A DNA stretch of 52,351 nt from positions 1 through 52,351 of the forward strand of contig DVED01000158.1 of the NCBI GenBank assembly GCA_015295945.1, in the 5' to 3' direction. Every line of letters begins with the position of its first letter. Within the stretch, counting starts at the first letter, position 1. The notes below the pieces were generated by a model, which was given only the letters and a program-made list of their open reading frames with translations, was not told the origin of the DNA and searched no databases. The DNA comes from Oscillatoriales cyanobacterium M59_W2019_021 (GTDB lineage Bacteria > Cyanobacteriota > Cyanobacteriia > Cyanobacteriales > Geitlerinemataceae). A program made the position numbers and the translations under genes. Below, piece by piece: positions 16,558-25,364 of the stretch.

Positions 16558-19248
16558 CTACCGGCGATCGTCGCAAGGATCTCCGGGAAAATTTGCCACT
16601 AATAAAATTTGCCCGCTTGCCGTCCGAATCCATCCCCGCGCTTCTACTAACGGCGCGGGGGTTTCTGCCTCGGCATCCTCCGATGGTATCATCGGCAATT
16701 CGATATCTTCTAATAACTCGAGATTTTCCATCGGTTCGTAAGGACTCGGGGGCAACCCGCCGCGTCCGGTGGCGGTAAATTGGCTGCGTCCCGTTCCCAA
16801 ACACCCTCGAGAAATCTCGTCGGCATCGACAATTTCTAGTTCGGCGGGTTCGTTGGCATCGACTTCAATTTTCCCCTCGACGCTGAGATTGCCCGCCGCG
16901 CTAATGGTACTGTCGGGGGAACGGAAGATGGCAACGCCAACCCCATCCAGGGGGCGGATATTGATGTTGCTGCCGCCTTGAGGATTGGCGGCATTGGTGC
17001 GGATGCCGCTGCGTTCTAACAAAACCAGGGTTTCGGCGTCGATGTCGATGTTGCCGTCGAAAGTGTCTTGAAACGTGCTACCTGCGGCGGAGATGGTGCT
17101 GTGGCGGCGCAGTTGCAAATTAGGCGATTTCAGGGCGATATCGCCGCCGCGACCCGCCTGGGAAGTGGCAGAGAGCGATCCTTGTCGATCGAGCAAAATC
17201 GACCCGGAGACGGTCAAATTTCCCGGTTCTCCGGTATCTAGACCGCGAACGCTGATTTCGCTGCCGTTGGTGACTTCCACGCGATCGATCGCGGAAATGG
17301 TAACATTCCCCGCATCTCCAACACTCTGGGATGCCGCACCTACCCGCGAGCGATCGTCCACTCGCAACCGATCGACTGCTAAGCTTAAATTGCCCCCCGT
17401 TCCCGTCGCCGCCACATCCCCAACGGGTTCCACTCGCGCCAGCAATCCGCTGGGAATCCCCGTTTCCAACCGTCCGACAACCGCCGCGTCATCCGCCGTT
17501 ACTTGTAAATTTCCCCCATTTCCAGAGCTAAACGTCGATGTGACAATTTGCCCGCCGTCACGCACTTGCAGGCGATCGGTTTCGATGGTAATATCTCCAG
17601 CATTGCCCGCTCCGGTAGTTAAGGCGGAAATTTGACTGGGATTGTCGGTGTTGGGGATACCGCTGTCATCGCGAACGACGCCGAGGACTTCTACACTTTC
17701 GATCGATCGAATGGCGATATCGCCTGCATCCCCCACCCACAGGGAAGATGCCGAAATCCGCGCCCCCCCTTCAACCCGCAACCGTTGCGCTTCTACCGTT
17801 AAATTGTTGGCGTTTCCCGTTGCCCCCGGTTCCACTCGTGCCAGTAATCCACTGGGTTCGCTACCCTCGATCGATCGTCGGGATAAGGTAATATCTTCAG
17901 CAGAAACATTCACAATTCCCGCATCGCCGGATGCTAAGGTAGACGCAGTAACTTGACCGCCATCGGAGGCGAGTAGCGATTCCGTGGCGATGGCAATATA
18001 CCCCGCATTTCCCGCCCCGGATGTAACGCTAGATAACTGACTCGGCAACACCTCCCCCGCCGGATTGCGTAACGGTTCCCCATTTTGAGTCCCCACGCCG
18101 GAAATCTCCACCCGTTGCGCCCGAACCGTCAAATTCCCCCCATCTGCCGGATTGGGAGTCAGGGAAGATACCGCCACCCGCGCCCCCTTTGCCACCGTTA
18201 GTTGGGGCGCTTCTACAGTCAAATTCCCCCCCGTTCCCGTAGCGTTTTCCCCTTCAATTCGCACTTGCAAAGCGCTAGGTTGTAAATTCGGCAATCGTCC
18301 GCGAATCGTCACCGCTGCCGATGCCGTTACCGTTAAATCGCCCCCCAATCCCGAACCGAGGGTATTGCTGCGAATTTGCGATCCGTCGAATAGGGAAATA
18401 TTTCCACCTCGTACCCGAATTGTACCGCCACCGTTGCCACTAGCATCGACGATCGCCCCATTGGATAAGGTAATATTACTGAAAGGTTGTTCGGGGGAAT
18501 ACATTAGCGGAAAACCCACCTCGGCAGTTCCCATCTCTACAAATCCTTCCCCAACGCTGCCTAACTCGATACGCCCTCCCTCCGCCGTCAGGTTTCCCCC
18601 TTCTAAGCGGATTTCGCCACCCACTAACGCCAGCGTTTCCCCAGGATTCACTTGCAAACCCGTGGTTGTCGCATTGCCGAATATATCGCCAGATATGCGC
18701 GATCGATCGACAATTTCCCCCGGATTTTCGCCATATTGTAAACCGATCGGCACGTTAATCGACAGCAGGGGTGGAGTTTCTTCTAGTTCGATAGCGCTAA
18801 ACGTCCCCTCCGCAAACGCGATTTCGTTGGCAGTACTGGCAAAAAACGAACCCCCCAAATTCAATTGCGCGTTCGGTCCGAAGACAATGCCACTGGGGTT
18901 GAGGAGAAACAAATTCGCCCCTCCGTTGGCGCGAATCAATCCGTCAATCTCCGAGATTTGCCCCCCCGTCACCCGCGTGAAGATATTGTCGATACTGCCT
19001 GCATTGTTGAAAAACGCTTCCCATCCCGTCGGTAGAGAAAACTCCGAAAAACTGTGAAATAAATGGCTTCCCGCTGTCGTTCCCCCATCGAGGGTGAAAG
19101 TATTTCCCTCAATTGTGACTTGGGAATTGACGGGTAAAGTGGCATCCGGCACAATTTGGGCAGAAACCGGGTGGGACTGTAAACTACCCGAGACCATTAA
19201 AGTTAAGCAGAGGAGACGATCAATCTTATAGGGTTCTGGAGAGTTCAT
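16558..19248 (-). CDS. Two-partner-secretion exoprotein (filamentous haemagglutinin N-terminal domain)
   Basis: 896 aa. The signal peptide (1-31, ending PVSAQ) is followed by a TPS/FHA-N secretion domain (about 32-150) with the hallmark NLFLLNPSGIVFGPNAQLNLGGSF. The remainder is a predicted right-handed beta-helix of repeats of the type GAGNAGDITIETDRLQVRDGG (about 40 aa), recurring 8-10 times. Such proteins cross the outer membrane through a TpsB (FhaC/Omp85-like) partner and are displayed or released as adhesins. No TpsB gene is in the window, so the partner must be elsewhere. One Cys (GCLGTG) lies near the C-terminus. Confidence 0.9.
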   Translation of the reverse strand: MNSPEPYKIDRLLCLTLMVSGSLQSHPVSAQIVPDATLPVNSQVTIEGNTFTLDGGTTAGSHLFHSFSEFSLPTGWEAFFNNAGSIDNIFTRVTGGQISEIDGLIRANGGANLFLLNPSGIVFGPNAQLNLGGSFFASTANEIAFAEGTFSAIELEETPPLLSINVPIGLQYGENPGEIVDRSRISGDIFGNATTTGLQVNPGETLALVGGEIRLEGGNLTAEGGRIELGSVGEGFVEMGTAEVGFPLMYSPEQPFSNITLSNGAIVDASGNGGGTIRVRGGNISLFDGSQIRSNTLGSGLGGDLTVTASAAVTIRGRLPNLQPSALQVRIEGENATGTGGNLTVEAPQLTVAKGARVAVSSLTPNPADGGNLTVRAQRVEISGVGTQNGEPLRNPAGEVLPSQLSSVTSGAGNAGYIAIATESLLASDGGQVTASTLASGDAGIVNVSAEDITLSRRSIEGSEPSGLLARVEPGATGNANNLTVEAQRLRVEGGARISASSLWVGDAGDIAIRSIESVEVLGVVRDDSGIPNTDNPSQISALTTGAGNAGDITIETDRLQVRDGGQIVTSTFSSGNGGNLQVTADDAAVVGRLETGIPSGLLARVEPVGDVAATGTGGNLSLAVDRLRVDDRSRVGAASQSVGDAGNVTISAIDRVEVTNGSEISVRGLDTGEPGNLTVSGSILLDRQGSLSATSQAGRGGDIALKSPNLQLRRHSTISAAGSTFQDTFDGNIDIDAETLVLLERSGIRTNAANPQGGSNINIRPLDGVGVAIFRSPDSTISAAGNLSVEGKIEVDANEPAELEIVDADEISRGCLGTGRSQFTATGRGGLPPSPYEPMENLELLEDIELPMIPSEDAEAETPAPLVEARGWIRTASGQILLVANFPGDPCDDRR

Positions 19249-19424
19249 AGTTACAGATCCCGTTCTGGTCTACCCGCACGATCGCGATCAAAGCGTTCGA
19301 TCTCATCATATATACAATCGGGCAGTCTCCGCATCCGCATAAAATTTGAGTTGCTGTCCGGTAATGGGAGATGTGAAGAGGGGGAGACTGCAAAATTCAA
19401 AATTCAAGATCTTTCCTACGATTC

Positions 19425-19508
19425 ACCCAATGGTGCGTTTCGTCCCTCAACGCACCCTACCAATCTTACCCAATGGTGCGTTTCGTCCCTCAACGCACCC
19501 TACCAATC
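19425..19508 (+). repeat. 41-bp exact tandem duplication of a dispersed repeat
   Basis: Two identical 41-bp units (19425-19465 and 19468-19508) separated by TT. Each contains GGTGCGTTTCGTCCCTCAA and CGCACCCTAC, the dispersed element also found at 41936-41966 and 46271-46301. It lies just upstream of the amidase. Confidence 0.85.
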
Positions 19509-19526
19509 CCAAACCCTAAATAACCC

Positions 19527-20936
19527 ATGAACCCAATCGATTTAGCTTTCACTTCCGCCGTCGAACAAGCACAACTGATTCGGTCTAAAACCGTTTCTCC
19601 TTTAGAATTGACGGAACTGTACTTGGAACGGATCGATCGATTGGACAATACCCTGGGAAGTTATTTTACCGTAACTGCCGAGCGGGCGATCGCCGATGCC
19701 ACCGCCAAAACCGAACAACTCGCCCACACCGCCAACCCCGACGAGTTACCCCCCTTCTTCGGCGTTCCCATTTCCATCAAAGACCTCAACGCGGTGAAAG
19801 ATGTCCCTTGGAGTCTCGGCGTTGCTGCCTTGCGCCAACAAATTGCCGACTTCGATACCGGAGTCGTCAGTCGCATCAAACAAGCAGGTTTCGTCATTCT
19901 CGGCAAAACCGCCACTTCCCAACTCGGTTCCCTGCCCTACACCGAACCCCCCGGATTTCCCCCTGCCCGCAATCCCTGGAATCTCGACTACACCCCTGGC
20001 GGTTCTAGCGGGGGTGCAGCGGCAGCAGTGGCGGCGGGATTATGTGCTGTTGCCCACGGTTCCGACGGCGGCGGTTCGGTTCGCGGACCCGCTGCCTGTT
20101 GCGGCATAGTCGGCATCAAACCCTCGCGGGGTCGGATTTCTAGCGCCCCGATGGGGGAACGGTTGATGGGATTTGCCACCAGCGGACCGCTGGCGCGAAC
20201 CGTTGCCGATGCGGCGGCATTGTTGGATGTGATGTCGGGTTACATCCCCGGAGATCCTTATTGGTTGCCCGATCCAAATCCTTCTTTTTTATCAGCTTCG
20301 CGTCAATCTTCCGGTACGTTGCGGATTGGTTTTGTCACGGAATTTGACGCATTTGGCAAACCCGAACCCGCTTGGGAAAACGCGGTTTTAGAGACGGCGA
20401 AACGGTTGGAACAGTTGGGGCATATCGTCGAAGCGCGATCGATCCCAATTCGCGATTTAATCGACCCTTTTACGGTCATTTGGAAATCTAGCGTTACCTC
20501 AACGGGAATCCCGTTAGAACTCCTCGATCCCATCAACCGTTGGAATGCAGAAAATGCGGTTCCCGTCGGGACTTTCATCCAAGCCCACACTCAAGTTCAC
20601 ATCATCGCCCGCCGGATTATTTCCAGTTTTCAAGATCTCGATGTTTTGCTGCTGCCCACTTATATGCACGCTCCGCTTAAAATTGGAGCATGGGCAGATT
20701 TATCCCCGGAAGAAACCCTCGATAAAGTCATTCGCTGGATCTACCCTTGTCCGCCGTTTAATGCCTCGGGACAACCCGCGATCGCCCTTCCGGTTGGTTT
20801 CGATAAAAATGGGCTACCTTTGAGCGTGCAATTGGTGGGAAAACCTGCCACTGAATCGATATTAATTCGCTTAGCCGCACAATTAGAAATCGATCGACCC
20901 TGGAGCGGCGATCGTCCGGGATTTGCGATATCATAA
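19527..20936 (+). CDS. Amidase signature family hydrolase
   Basis: 469 aa. The Ser-cisSer-Lys triad is visible: Lys85 in PISIKDLN, Ser160/161 in GGSSGGAAAAVAAG and nucleophile Ser184 in GSDGGGSVRGPA. The substrate is not evident: GatA works in a GatCAB complex, but no gatB or gatC is near and the C-terminal substrate region differs, so a stand-alone amidase is favoured. Cytosolic, no signal peptide. ATG 19527 follows 18 bp after a tandem duplication, so its promoter region is rebuilt or displaced by that repeat. Confidence 0.87.
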   Translation: MNPIDLAFTSAVEQAQLIRSKTVSPLELTELYLERIDRLDNTLGSYFTVTAERAIADATAKTEQLAHTANPDELPPFFGVPISIKDLNAVKDVPWSLGVAALRQQIADFDTGVVSRIKQAGFVILGKTATSQLGSLPYTEPPGFPPARNPWNLDYTPGGSSGGAAAAVAAGLCAVAHGSDGGGSVRGPAACCGIVGIKPSRGRISSAPMGERLMGFATSGPLARTVADAAALLDVMSGYIPGDPYWLPDPNPSFLSASRQSSGTLRIGFVTEFDAFGKPEPAWENAVLETAKRLEQLGHIVEARSIPIRDLIDPFTVIWKSSVTSTGIPLELLDPINRWNAENAVPVGTFIQAHTQVHIIARRIISSFQDLDVLLLPTYMHAPLKIGAWADLSPEETLDKVIRWIYPCPPFNASGQPAIALPVGFDKNGLPLSVQLVGKPATESILIRLAAQLEIDRPWSGDRPGFAIS

Positions 20937-21026
20937 TCTCGATCGGCTGGGACATAACATCACATTGTCAGACGCGATCTCACGAAAAAATGATAAAATA
21001 AATAATATCGATTTACAAGAGTCACA

Positions 21027-21281
21027 ATGGTTCAAACCACAGACTACCTTTACATTATTAAAGATAGTGAAATTTTAAATGGCGAGCCAATTATTGCGGG
21101 AACTCGGACGCCTGTTAGAGCGATTGTTGAAATATGGCGGATGGGTGTTGCTCCCGAGAAAATTCCGAAGAGAATGCCCCATTTGACGTTATCGCAAGTC
21201 TTTGCTGCTTTGACCTATTATAGCGATCGTCAAGCAAAAATTAACGATTACATCGAAAAAATAGAATTCCCAATGAATTAA
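21027..21281 (+). CDS. DUF433 domain protein (antitoxin-like)
   Basis: 84 aa. The DUF433 winged-helix pattern is clear: EILNGEPIIAGTRTPVRAIVE, then a recognition helix around LTLSQVFAALTYYSDRQ. DUF433 proteins resemble VapB-type antitoxins and are usually followed by a DUF5615 PIN-like toxin. No such toxin is found here; the next gene, 43 bp downstream, is DUF488. It may be an orphan antitoxin or the first gene of the DUF488 operon. Confidence 0.85.
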   Translation: MVQTTDYLYIIKDSEILNGEPIIAGTRTPVRAIVEIWRMGVAPEKIPKRMPHLTLSQVFAALTYYSDRQAKINDYIEKIEFPMN

Positions 21282-21324
21282 TCGATCCCTGGTTAAGAGA
21301 TCGACGATAACCCAAGAATTCGCC

Positions 21325-21981
21325 ATGAAGAATGTATTTACGATCGGACATTCCAATCATACGATCGACTCTTTTATTACCTTACTAAAAAAACATGAAA
21401 TTACCGCACTAGCTGACGTGCGATCGCATCCTTACAGCCGTTATTTACCGCACTTCAACCAACGCGAATTAAAAGCATCATTAAAATTGAGCGGTATTGA
21501 CTATGTATTCCTTGGTAAAGAACTCGGTGCTAGACCCGATAATTTATCGTGTTATGTGGGAGGTAAAGCCGTTTACGAGAAAATAGCGGCAACTGAAGCC
21601 TTTAAAGCCGGAATTCAGCGCATTTTCAAAGGTGCGAAAAACTATAAAATTGCGCTGATGTGTGCCGAACAAGATCCCTTAACCTGTCATCGATCGATCT
21701 TAGTTTGCCAACACTTACGCCACTTCGATCTCAATATTCATCATATCTTAAAAAATGGAGAGTTAGAATCTCACCAACATTTAGAAGAAAGGCTGTTAGC
21801 TAAAACCGGATTGACTGACGTTTCAGATTCTCAAAACTTACAGCAACTCTCTTTATTTTCAGTTCCCGAAACTACCCCTCGTCGATCTCGAGAAGAGTCT
21901 CTCACCCAAGCTTATCAAATTCAAGGAGATAAAATCGCTTATGTCGAAAAAGAAAGCCGCGATCGAGAATCAGCCGATTAA
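21325..21981 (+). CDS. DUF488 protein (first of tandem pair)
   Basis: 218 aa. It opens KNVFTIGHSNHTIDSFITLL, the DUF488 signature, followed by LADVRSHPYSRYLPHF and the C-terminal CAEQDPLTCHRS with its conserved Cys and His. The extra 50 residues after the core are polar. DUF488 is an uncharacterised alpha/beta family; its Cys/His motif and genomic company have led to suggestions of a nucleic-acid or nucleotide-processing role. The next DUF488 gene starts 41 bp inside this one, so translation is coupled. Confidence 0.9.
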   Translation: MKNVFTIGHSNHTIDSFITLLKKHEITALADVRSHPYSRYLPHFNQRELKASLKLSGIDYVFLGKELGARPDNLSCYVGGKAVYEKIAATEAFKAGIQRIFKGAKNYKIALMCAEQDPLTCHRSILVCQHLRHFDLNIHHILKNGELESHQHLEERLLAKTGLTDVSDSQNLQQLSLFSVPETTPRRSREESLTQAYQIQGDKIAYVEKESRDRESAD

Positions 21982-22411
21982 TTTATTTACCATTGGCTTT
22001 ACCCAAAAAAACGCTGAGTTTTTCTTTGAAACTCTCATCGCATCAGGGGTAAAACGAATTATCGATACTCGCCTGAATAATGTTTCTCAGTTGGCTGGAT
22101 TTGCCAAACGAAACGACTTAGAATATTTCCTCAAAAAAATCGGCGATATCGAATACGTTCATCTCTTAGATTTAGCGCCAACCAAAGATATTCTAGATGC
22201 TTACAAAAAGCAGAAAGGAGATTGGGAAACTTACGAACAAAAGTTTTTAAAACTGATAGCCGATCGCCAAATCGAACAAACCGTTTCTCCCGAATTAATG
22301 GATGGAGGTTGTTTGCTTTGTAGCGAAGCTAAACCGCACTACTGTCACCGTCGCCTCGTGGCTGAATACCTCAATGGAAAATGGGGAAATGTGCGGATAT
22401 GTCATCTGTAA
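21941..22411 (+). CDS. DUF488 protein (second of tandem pair)
   Basis: 156 aa, a divergent paralogue of the preceding gene: NLFTIGFTQKNAEFFFETL, IIDTRLNNVSQLAGFAKRND, and the Cys/His motif in CLLCSEAKPHYCHRRLVAEYL. In this copy the N-terminal GHS is replaced by GFT. Its start lies inside the previous gene and its end overlaps the following one by 13 bp, making a compact three-gene unit. Confidence 0.9.
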   Translation: MSKKKAAIENQPINLFTIGFTQKNAEFFFETLIASGVKRIIDTRLNNVSQLAGFAKRNDLEYFLKKIGDIEYVHLLDLAPTKDILDAYKKQKGDWETYEQKFLKLIADRQIEQTVSPELMDGGCLLCSEAKPHYCHRRLVAEYLNGKWGNVRICHL

Positions 22412-23262
22412 GGCAAATCGTTTGTCTGGCAAATTCATGGAAGCGGAAAGAACGGTGTATTGCTGGAATCGATCTGAAAACGGGTCAATGGATTCGTCCG
22501 GTTTGTGACGATCTTTTTCCGGAAGATGGTCGAGTGCCGCAACACATTCGGCAAATTGATGACCAGGAACCCGAACTTCTCGATATTCTCGAAATTCCCC
22601 TCGCTGAAACTTGCCAAGCTTTTAAGTTTGAACGAGAAAATCTGACGATTTTACCCGGAAAATGGCGAAAAGTGGGTAAAGCCACCCCTGCCGATCTTTT
22701 CCAGTTTTGCGACAACTCAACTGAGATTCTTCATAACTCCTCAAAATTTGTCGAAATTTCCTATCTCAATTCTCTTCCCTTTCCCGAAAGACAAACTCTA
22801 CAATTGGTACGGACGACTCGATTTTCCATCGAACCTCAATCGACTTCTCACGGTGGTTCTCTGTGGAGAGGGAGTTTTAAAACGGTCAACGGAAAAAGTT
22901 TACGGTATGTCAATATTACCGATCCGGTTTTCGCACACAAACTAGACTACGGTCATCCTTTACAACAGGATTACTTGTTGACTATCAGCTTGAGTTTACC
23001 TTGGCAACCGCCAGATTGGGAAGGCGAAGCACCCTGCTGGAAGTTAATCGCCGGAGTGATCGAACTCTCGAAAGATGAAGTTGCGATCGCCGAAATCGAT
23101 CGGCAAATGCAACGAGTGGGATGGAATATCGATCGCGGAAGAAATTATCTGATACAAAACTTCCAAAAACGATCGCGCCGCCAACTGACTTCCGAAGAAT
23201 TACAACAGTTTTTACAACACCTGCGATCGCTCCCCGCCTGCGAGGATGATATACCCTATTAA
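22399..23262 (+). CDS. Dual OB-fold-like protein of the DUF488 operon
   Basis: 287 aa from ATG 22399 (MSSVRQIVCLANSWKRKERC), preferred over ATG 22381 because the conserved start IVCLANS...CIAGIDLKTGQWIRPVC follows at once. That opening and the overall layout match the dual OB-domain family that often accompanies tandem DUF488 genes. The C-terminal part includes LISLSLPW-like strands and a helical tail. OB folds suggest nucleic-acid or nucleotide binding. It overlaps the DUF488 gene by 13 bp. The function is unproven. Confidence 0.75.
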   Translation: MSSVRQIVCLANSWKRKERCIAGIDLKTGQWIRPVCDDLFPEDGRVPQHIRQIDDQEPELLDILEIPLAETCQAFKFERENLTILPGKWRKVGKATPADLFQFCDNSTEILHNSSKFVEISYLNSLPFPERQTLQLVRTTRFSIEPQSTSHGGSLWRGSFKTVNGKSLRYVNITDPVFAHKLDYGHPLQQDYLLTISLSLPWQPPDWEGEAPCWKLIAGVIELSKDEVAIAEIDRQMQRVGWNIDRGRNYLIQNFQKRSRRQLTSEELQQFLQHLRSLPACEDDIPY

Positions 23263-23283
23263 CAGAACGCGATCGAGAAAATT

Positions 23284-23493
23284 ATGAACGCTAAAAATAT
23301 CGCCATCTCTCTCGGCATCTTCGCCATTGGCTTCATCCTCGCCGGAGACAAACTCACTTTTCTTCCTACCCCCGTTCGACAAGCCAGCATTCAAAGCCGA
23401 AATGCCATCGGCGGGATATTACCCGACTGGATCGCACCCACCGATCGCAATGCTACCCGAGAACAACAAATCCAAGAACTGGAAAGTAAATAG
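23284..23493 (+). CDS. Small hypothetical protein with one N-terminal membrane segment
   Basis: 69 aa. Residues 5-20 (NIAISLGIFAIGFILAG) form a membrane anchor or signal segment, then a polar tail with GGILPDWIAP and a C-terminal helix REQQIQELESK. It lies 21 bp after the dual-OB gene, so it might be its last operon member. No family is recognised. Confidence 0.55.
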   Translation: MNAKNIAISLGIFAIGFILAGDKLTFLPTPVRQASIQSRNAIGGILPDWIAPTDRNATREQQIQELESK

Positions 23494-23597
23494 TTGTTAG
23501 TTGTTAGTTGTTAGTTGCTAATAACCAACCCCAAATGACCAATGACGAATGACAAATGACCAACCCCAAACCCCAAACCCCAAACTCCAAATAACCC
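23492..23597. repeat. Heptamer repeats (TTAGTTG, CCCCAAA)
   Basis: Four TTAGTTG-type units directly after the stop at 23493, then AATGACC/AATGACG units and three CCCCAAA units up to the start of the Tab2 gene. The tract is the whole intergenic spacer, so expression of tab2 must depend on, or ignore, this sequence. Confidence 0.75.
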
Positions 23598-24425
23598 ATG
23601 ACCACTTGGCAAATTGATTTTTACCGCCGTCCGTTAAAAGATGAAACCGATCGACCCTTGTGGGAATTGGTCATCTGCGATGAGGCGATCGATTGGATCT
23701 ATACTGCCTTTTGTCCCCAATCCGAAGCGAATTCCGATTGGGTGGCACGGCAATTGCAAGCAGCGAACGCCAAACTTCCCGATCGCCTGCAACTGTTTCG
23801 TCCCGAGTGCCAAAGCCTGGTAGAAGCTGCCGCCAACCCGCTAAAAATCCCCGTAGAAGCCACGCGACGGACGATCGCCCTCAAAAAGGTCTTGCAAAAA
23901 CGCGCCGCCGAATACCCCCAAATGAGCCAGTATACGGGGGAAGCCTACCAACCCATTTCCGTGTATCGACCCGCACCCGTTCCGGTTCCGGAGGAAATTT
24001 GGGGGGAAAGATGGCGGTTTGCCACCCTGACGGCAGGAAACCTAGAAGCTTTGACCGAAAAGCCAATTCCGGTGCGATCGATCCCCGAGGTTTTACTCCC
24101 GTTAAATTTAGGATTGGCTTCCAGGCAACCGATACCGGGAATCGCGATCGATGGGGGACGGCAATCCATGCGACTGGCACGGTGGTTGCAATCCATCGAT
24201 CCGGTAGCGATCGATTATATTTCCGGCGATCCCGACGGTTTGATTTTAGAGGCGGGATTGGTCGATCGATGGGTGCTGGCAACCTTTGACGATCGCGATG
24301 TGGCGGCGGCAGCGAGATCGTATCAACAACGCCGATCCGAGTCGCAAGGCTTGCACTTTCTCCTGGTTCAGCCGGATGATTCTGGAATGACGTACAGCGG
24401 ATTTTGGCTCTTACAACCCGCGTAA
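23598..24425 (+). CDS. Tab2/Atab2-family RNA-binding protein (DUF1092)
   Basis: 275 aa. It starts TWQIDFYRRPLKDE, contains RPECQSLVEAAA and ends with SGDPDGLILEAGL, DRWVLATF and YSGFWLLQP, the conserved stretches of the Tab2 family. In plants and green algae Tab2/ATAB2 binds the psaB leader and is needed for photosystem I synthesis. Cyanobacterial homologues are likely RNA-binding translation or assembly factors. It is soluble, monocistronic and preceded by heptamer repeats. Confidence 0.9.
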   Translation: MTTWQIDFYRRPLKDETDRPLWELVICDEAIDWIYTAFCPQSEANSDWVARQLQAANAKLPDRLQLFRPECQSLVEAAANPLKIPVEATRRTIALKKVLQKRAAEYPQMSQYTGEAYQPISVYRPAPVPVPEEIWGERWRFATLTAGNLEALTEKPIPVRSIPEVLLPLNLGLASRQPIPGIAIDGGRQSMRLARWLQSIDPVAIDYISGDPDGLILEAGLVDRWVLATFDDRDVAAAARSYQQRRSESQGLHFLLVQPDDSGMTYSGFWLLQPA

Positions 24426-24750
24426 GCTGTCGCCAATGAAGAGGTTGGGGTAAGTTGGGGGATTTAAGCTGACGGCGGATAGCTCTCGTATTAACACACT
24501 CGCAAATCTTTAAAAACTGTCAAGTTGGGCGATCGGCGGTAACGGTATCGAGCGATCGGAGAATATCTAAACCTAACCTAAGTTTTTTGATGTTAGTTTC
24601 AATAGGATCGGAAAAATCACACCCAAGCAGACAAAAAACACTTGATATTTTAGATGAGATTGAGTCGATCTCGCCTTCAGAGAGGAGAAGATCGGGCAGT
24701 CGATATCAACCGCGAGTTAAAAGGGTCGCTCTCTGAAAACAAGCCCCAAG
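24426..24750. other. Intergenic spacer, nothing recognised
   Basis: 325 bp between tab2 and a small gene on the opposite strand. It has scattered HIP-like GATCGG sites but no convincing ORF, tRNA or strong hairpin. Confidence 0.5.
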
Positions 24751-24957
24751 CTAGTCCACGAGGGCGATCGAACCTTGATGGAGTCCATCGTACACTCGGG
24801 CAATTCGACCTTGCTGAGTGCGGCTTAAGAATTTTTGAGACAAAATTGCCGACTCCAACATATTCCGATCGTTCGGGGTCAGTTGACCGCAAAACAAAAT
24901 GCGATCGACCACCTTATCTAAAGAAACTGGAGATTGAACAGCTTGAACTTGCATCAT
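24751..24957 (-). CDS. Small conserved cyanobacterial protein, function unknown
   Basis: 68 aa: VVDRILFCGQLTPNDRNML, then LLSQKFLS-like helices and a terminal ARVYDGLHQGSIALVD. This pattern (a GxLTxxDR helix followed by xRVxDxLxxGxxxVVD) is one I associate with short cyanobacterial proteins of unknown role. It is soluble and all-helical by appearance. The MM start at 24957 faces a 400-bp upstream spacer shared with mtnP. Confidence 0.65.
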   Translation of the reverse strand: MMQVQAVQSPVSLDKVVDRILFCGQLTPNDRNMLESAILSQKFLSRTQQGRIARVYDGLHQGSIALVD

Positions 24958-25364
24958 TATTAAAGCTTACCCGACCAAAATGTAAACGTTTATTGTCTCA
25001 TTCTTAAATATTTTGCAAATTGAATAAACGATCGCGATCGCTGCATTTATTGAGTGCGATCATTGACATTTTCATCGTTTTAAGATAAAAAACCGATTAT
25101 TTTTTGACAATGCGGCTGACAATTAAGTAAAAATATTTAATCAATGTATAGATTCAGTAATCTATTCGTAATTAGACTGTTAAACTGAAGCATCGATCGG
25201 GCAAATTTGGCAGCCAAAACCTCAAGCGTTCCGAATTTCCCAGTACAATAGATCGTCGCACCTCGCCATCGTCTCTTTCCGGCGATCGAGGCTGGCTGTC
25301 GAGTCGCCGGGAAACTGGCGATCGACAGCAGAGAACTCCAGCAACAATCGACTGAACCAAAACG
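24958..25364. other. Divergent AT-rich spacer upstream of mtnP
   Basis: 407 bp. TTGACA at 25104-25109 followed by TAAAAA at 25128-25133 (18-nt spacer) is a weak promoter candidate toward mtnP. TACAAT at 25244-25249 is another possible -10 without a good -35. No ORF is supported. Confidence 0.35.

Noticed and set aside
18152-19057. 301-aa plus-strand open frame
   Set aside because: Shadow of the FHA-like gene on the other strand; Pro/Ser-rich translation without motifs.
21027-21281. Complete DUF433-DUF5615 toxin-antitoxin pair
   Set aside because: No DUF5615/PIN-like gene is found on either side; only the antitoxin-like gene is present.
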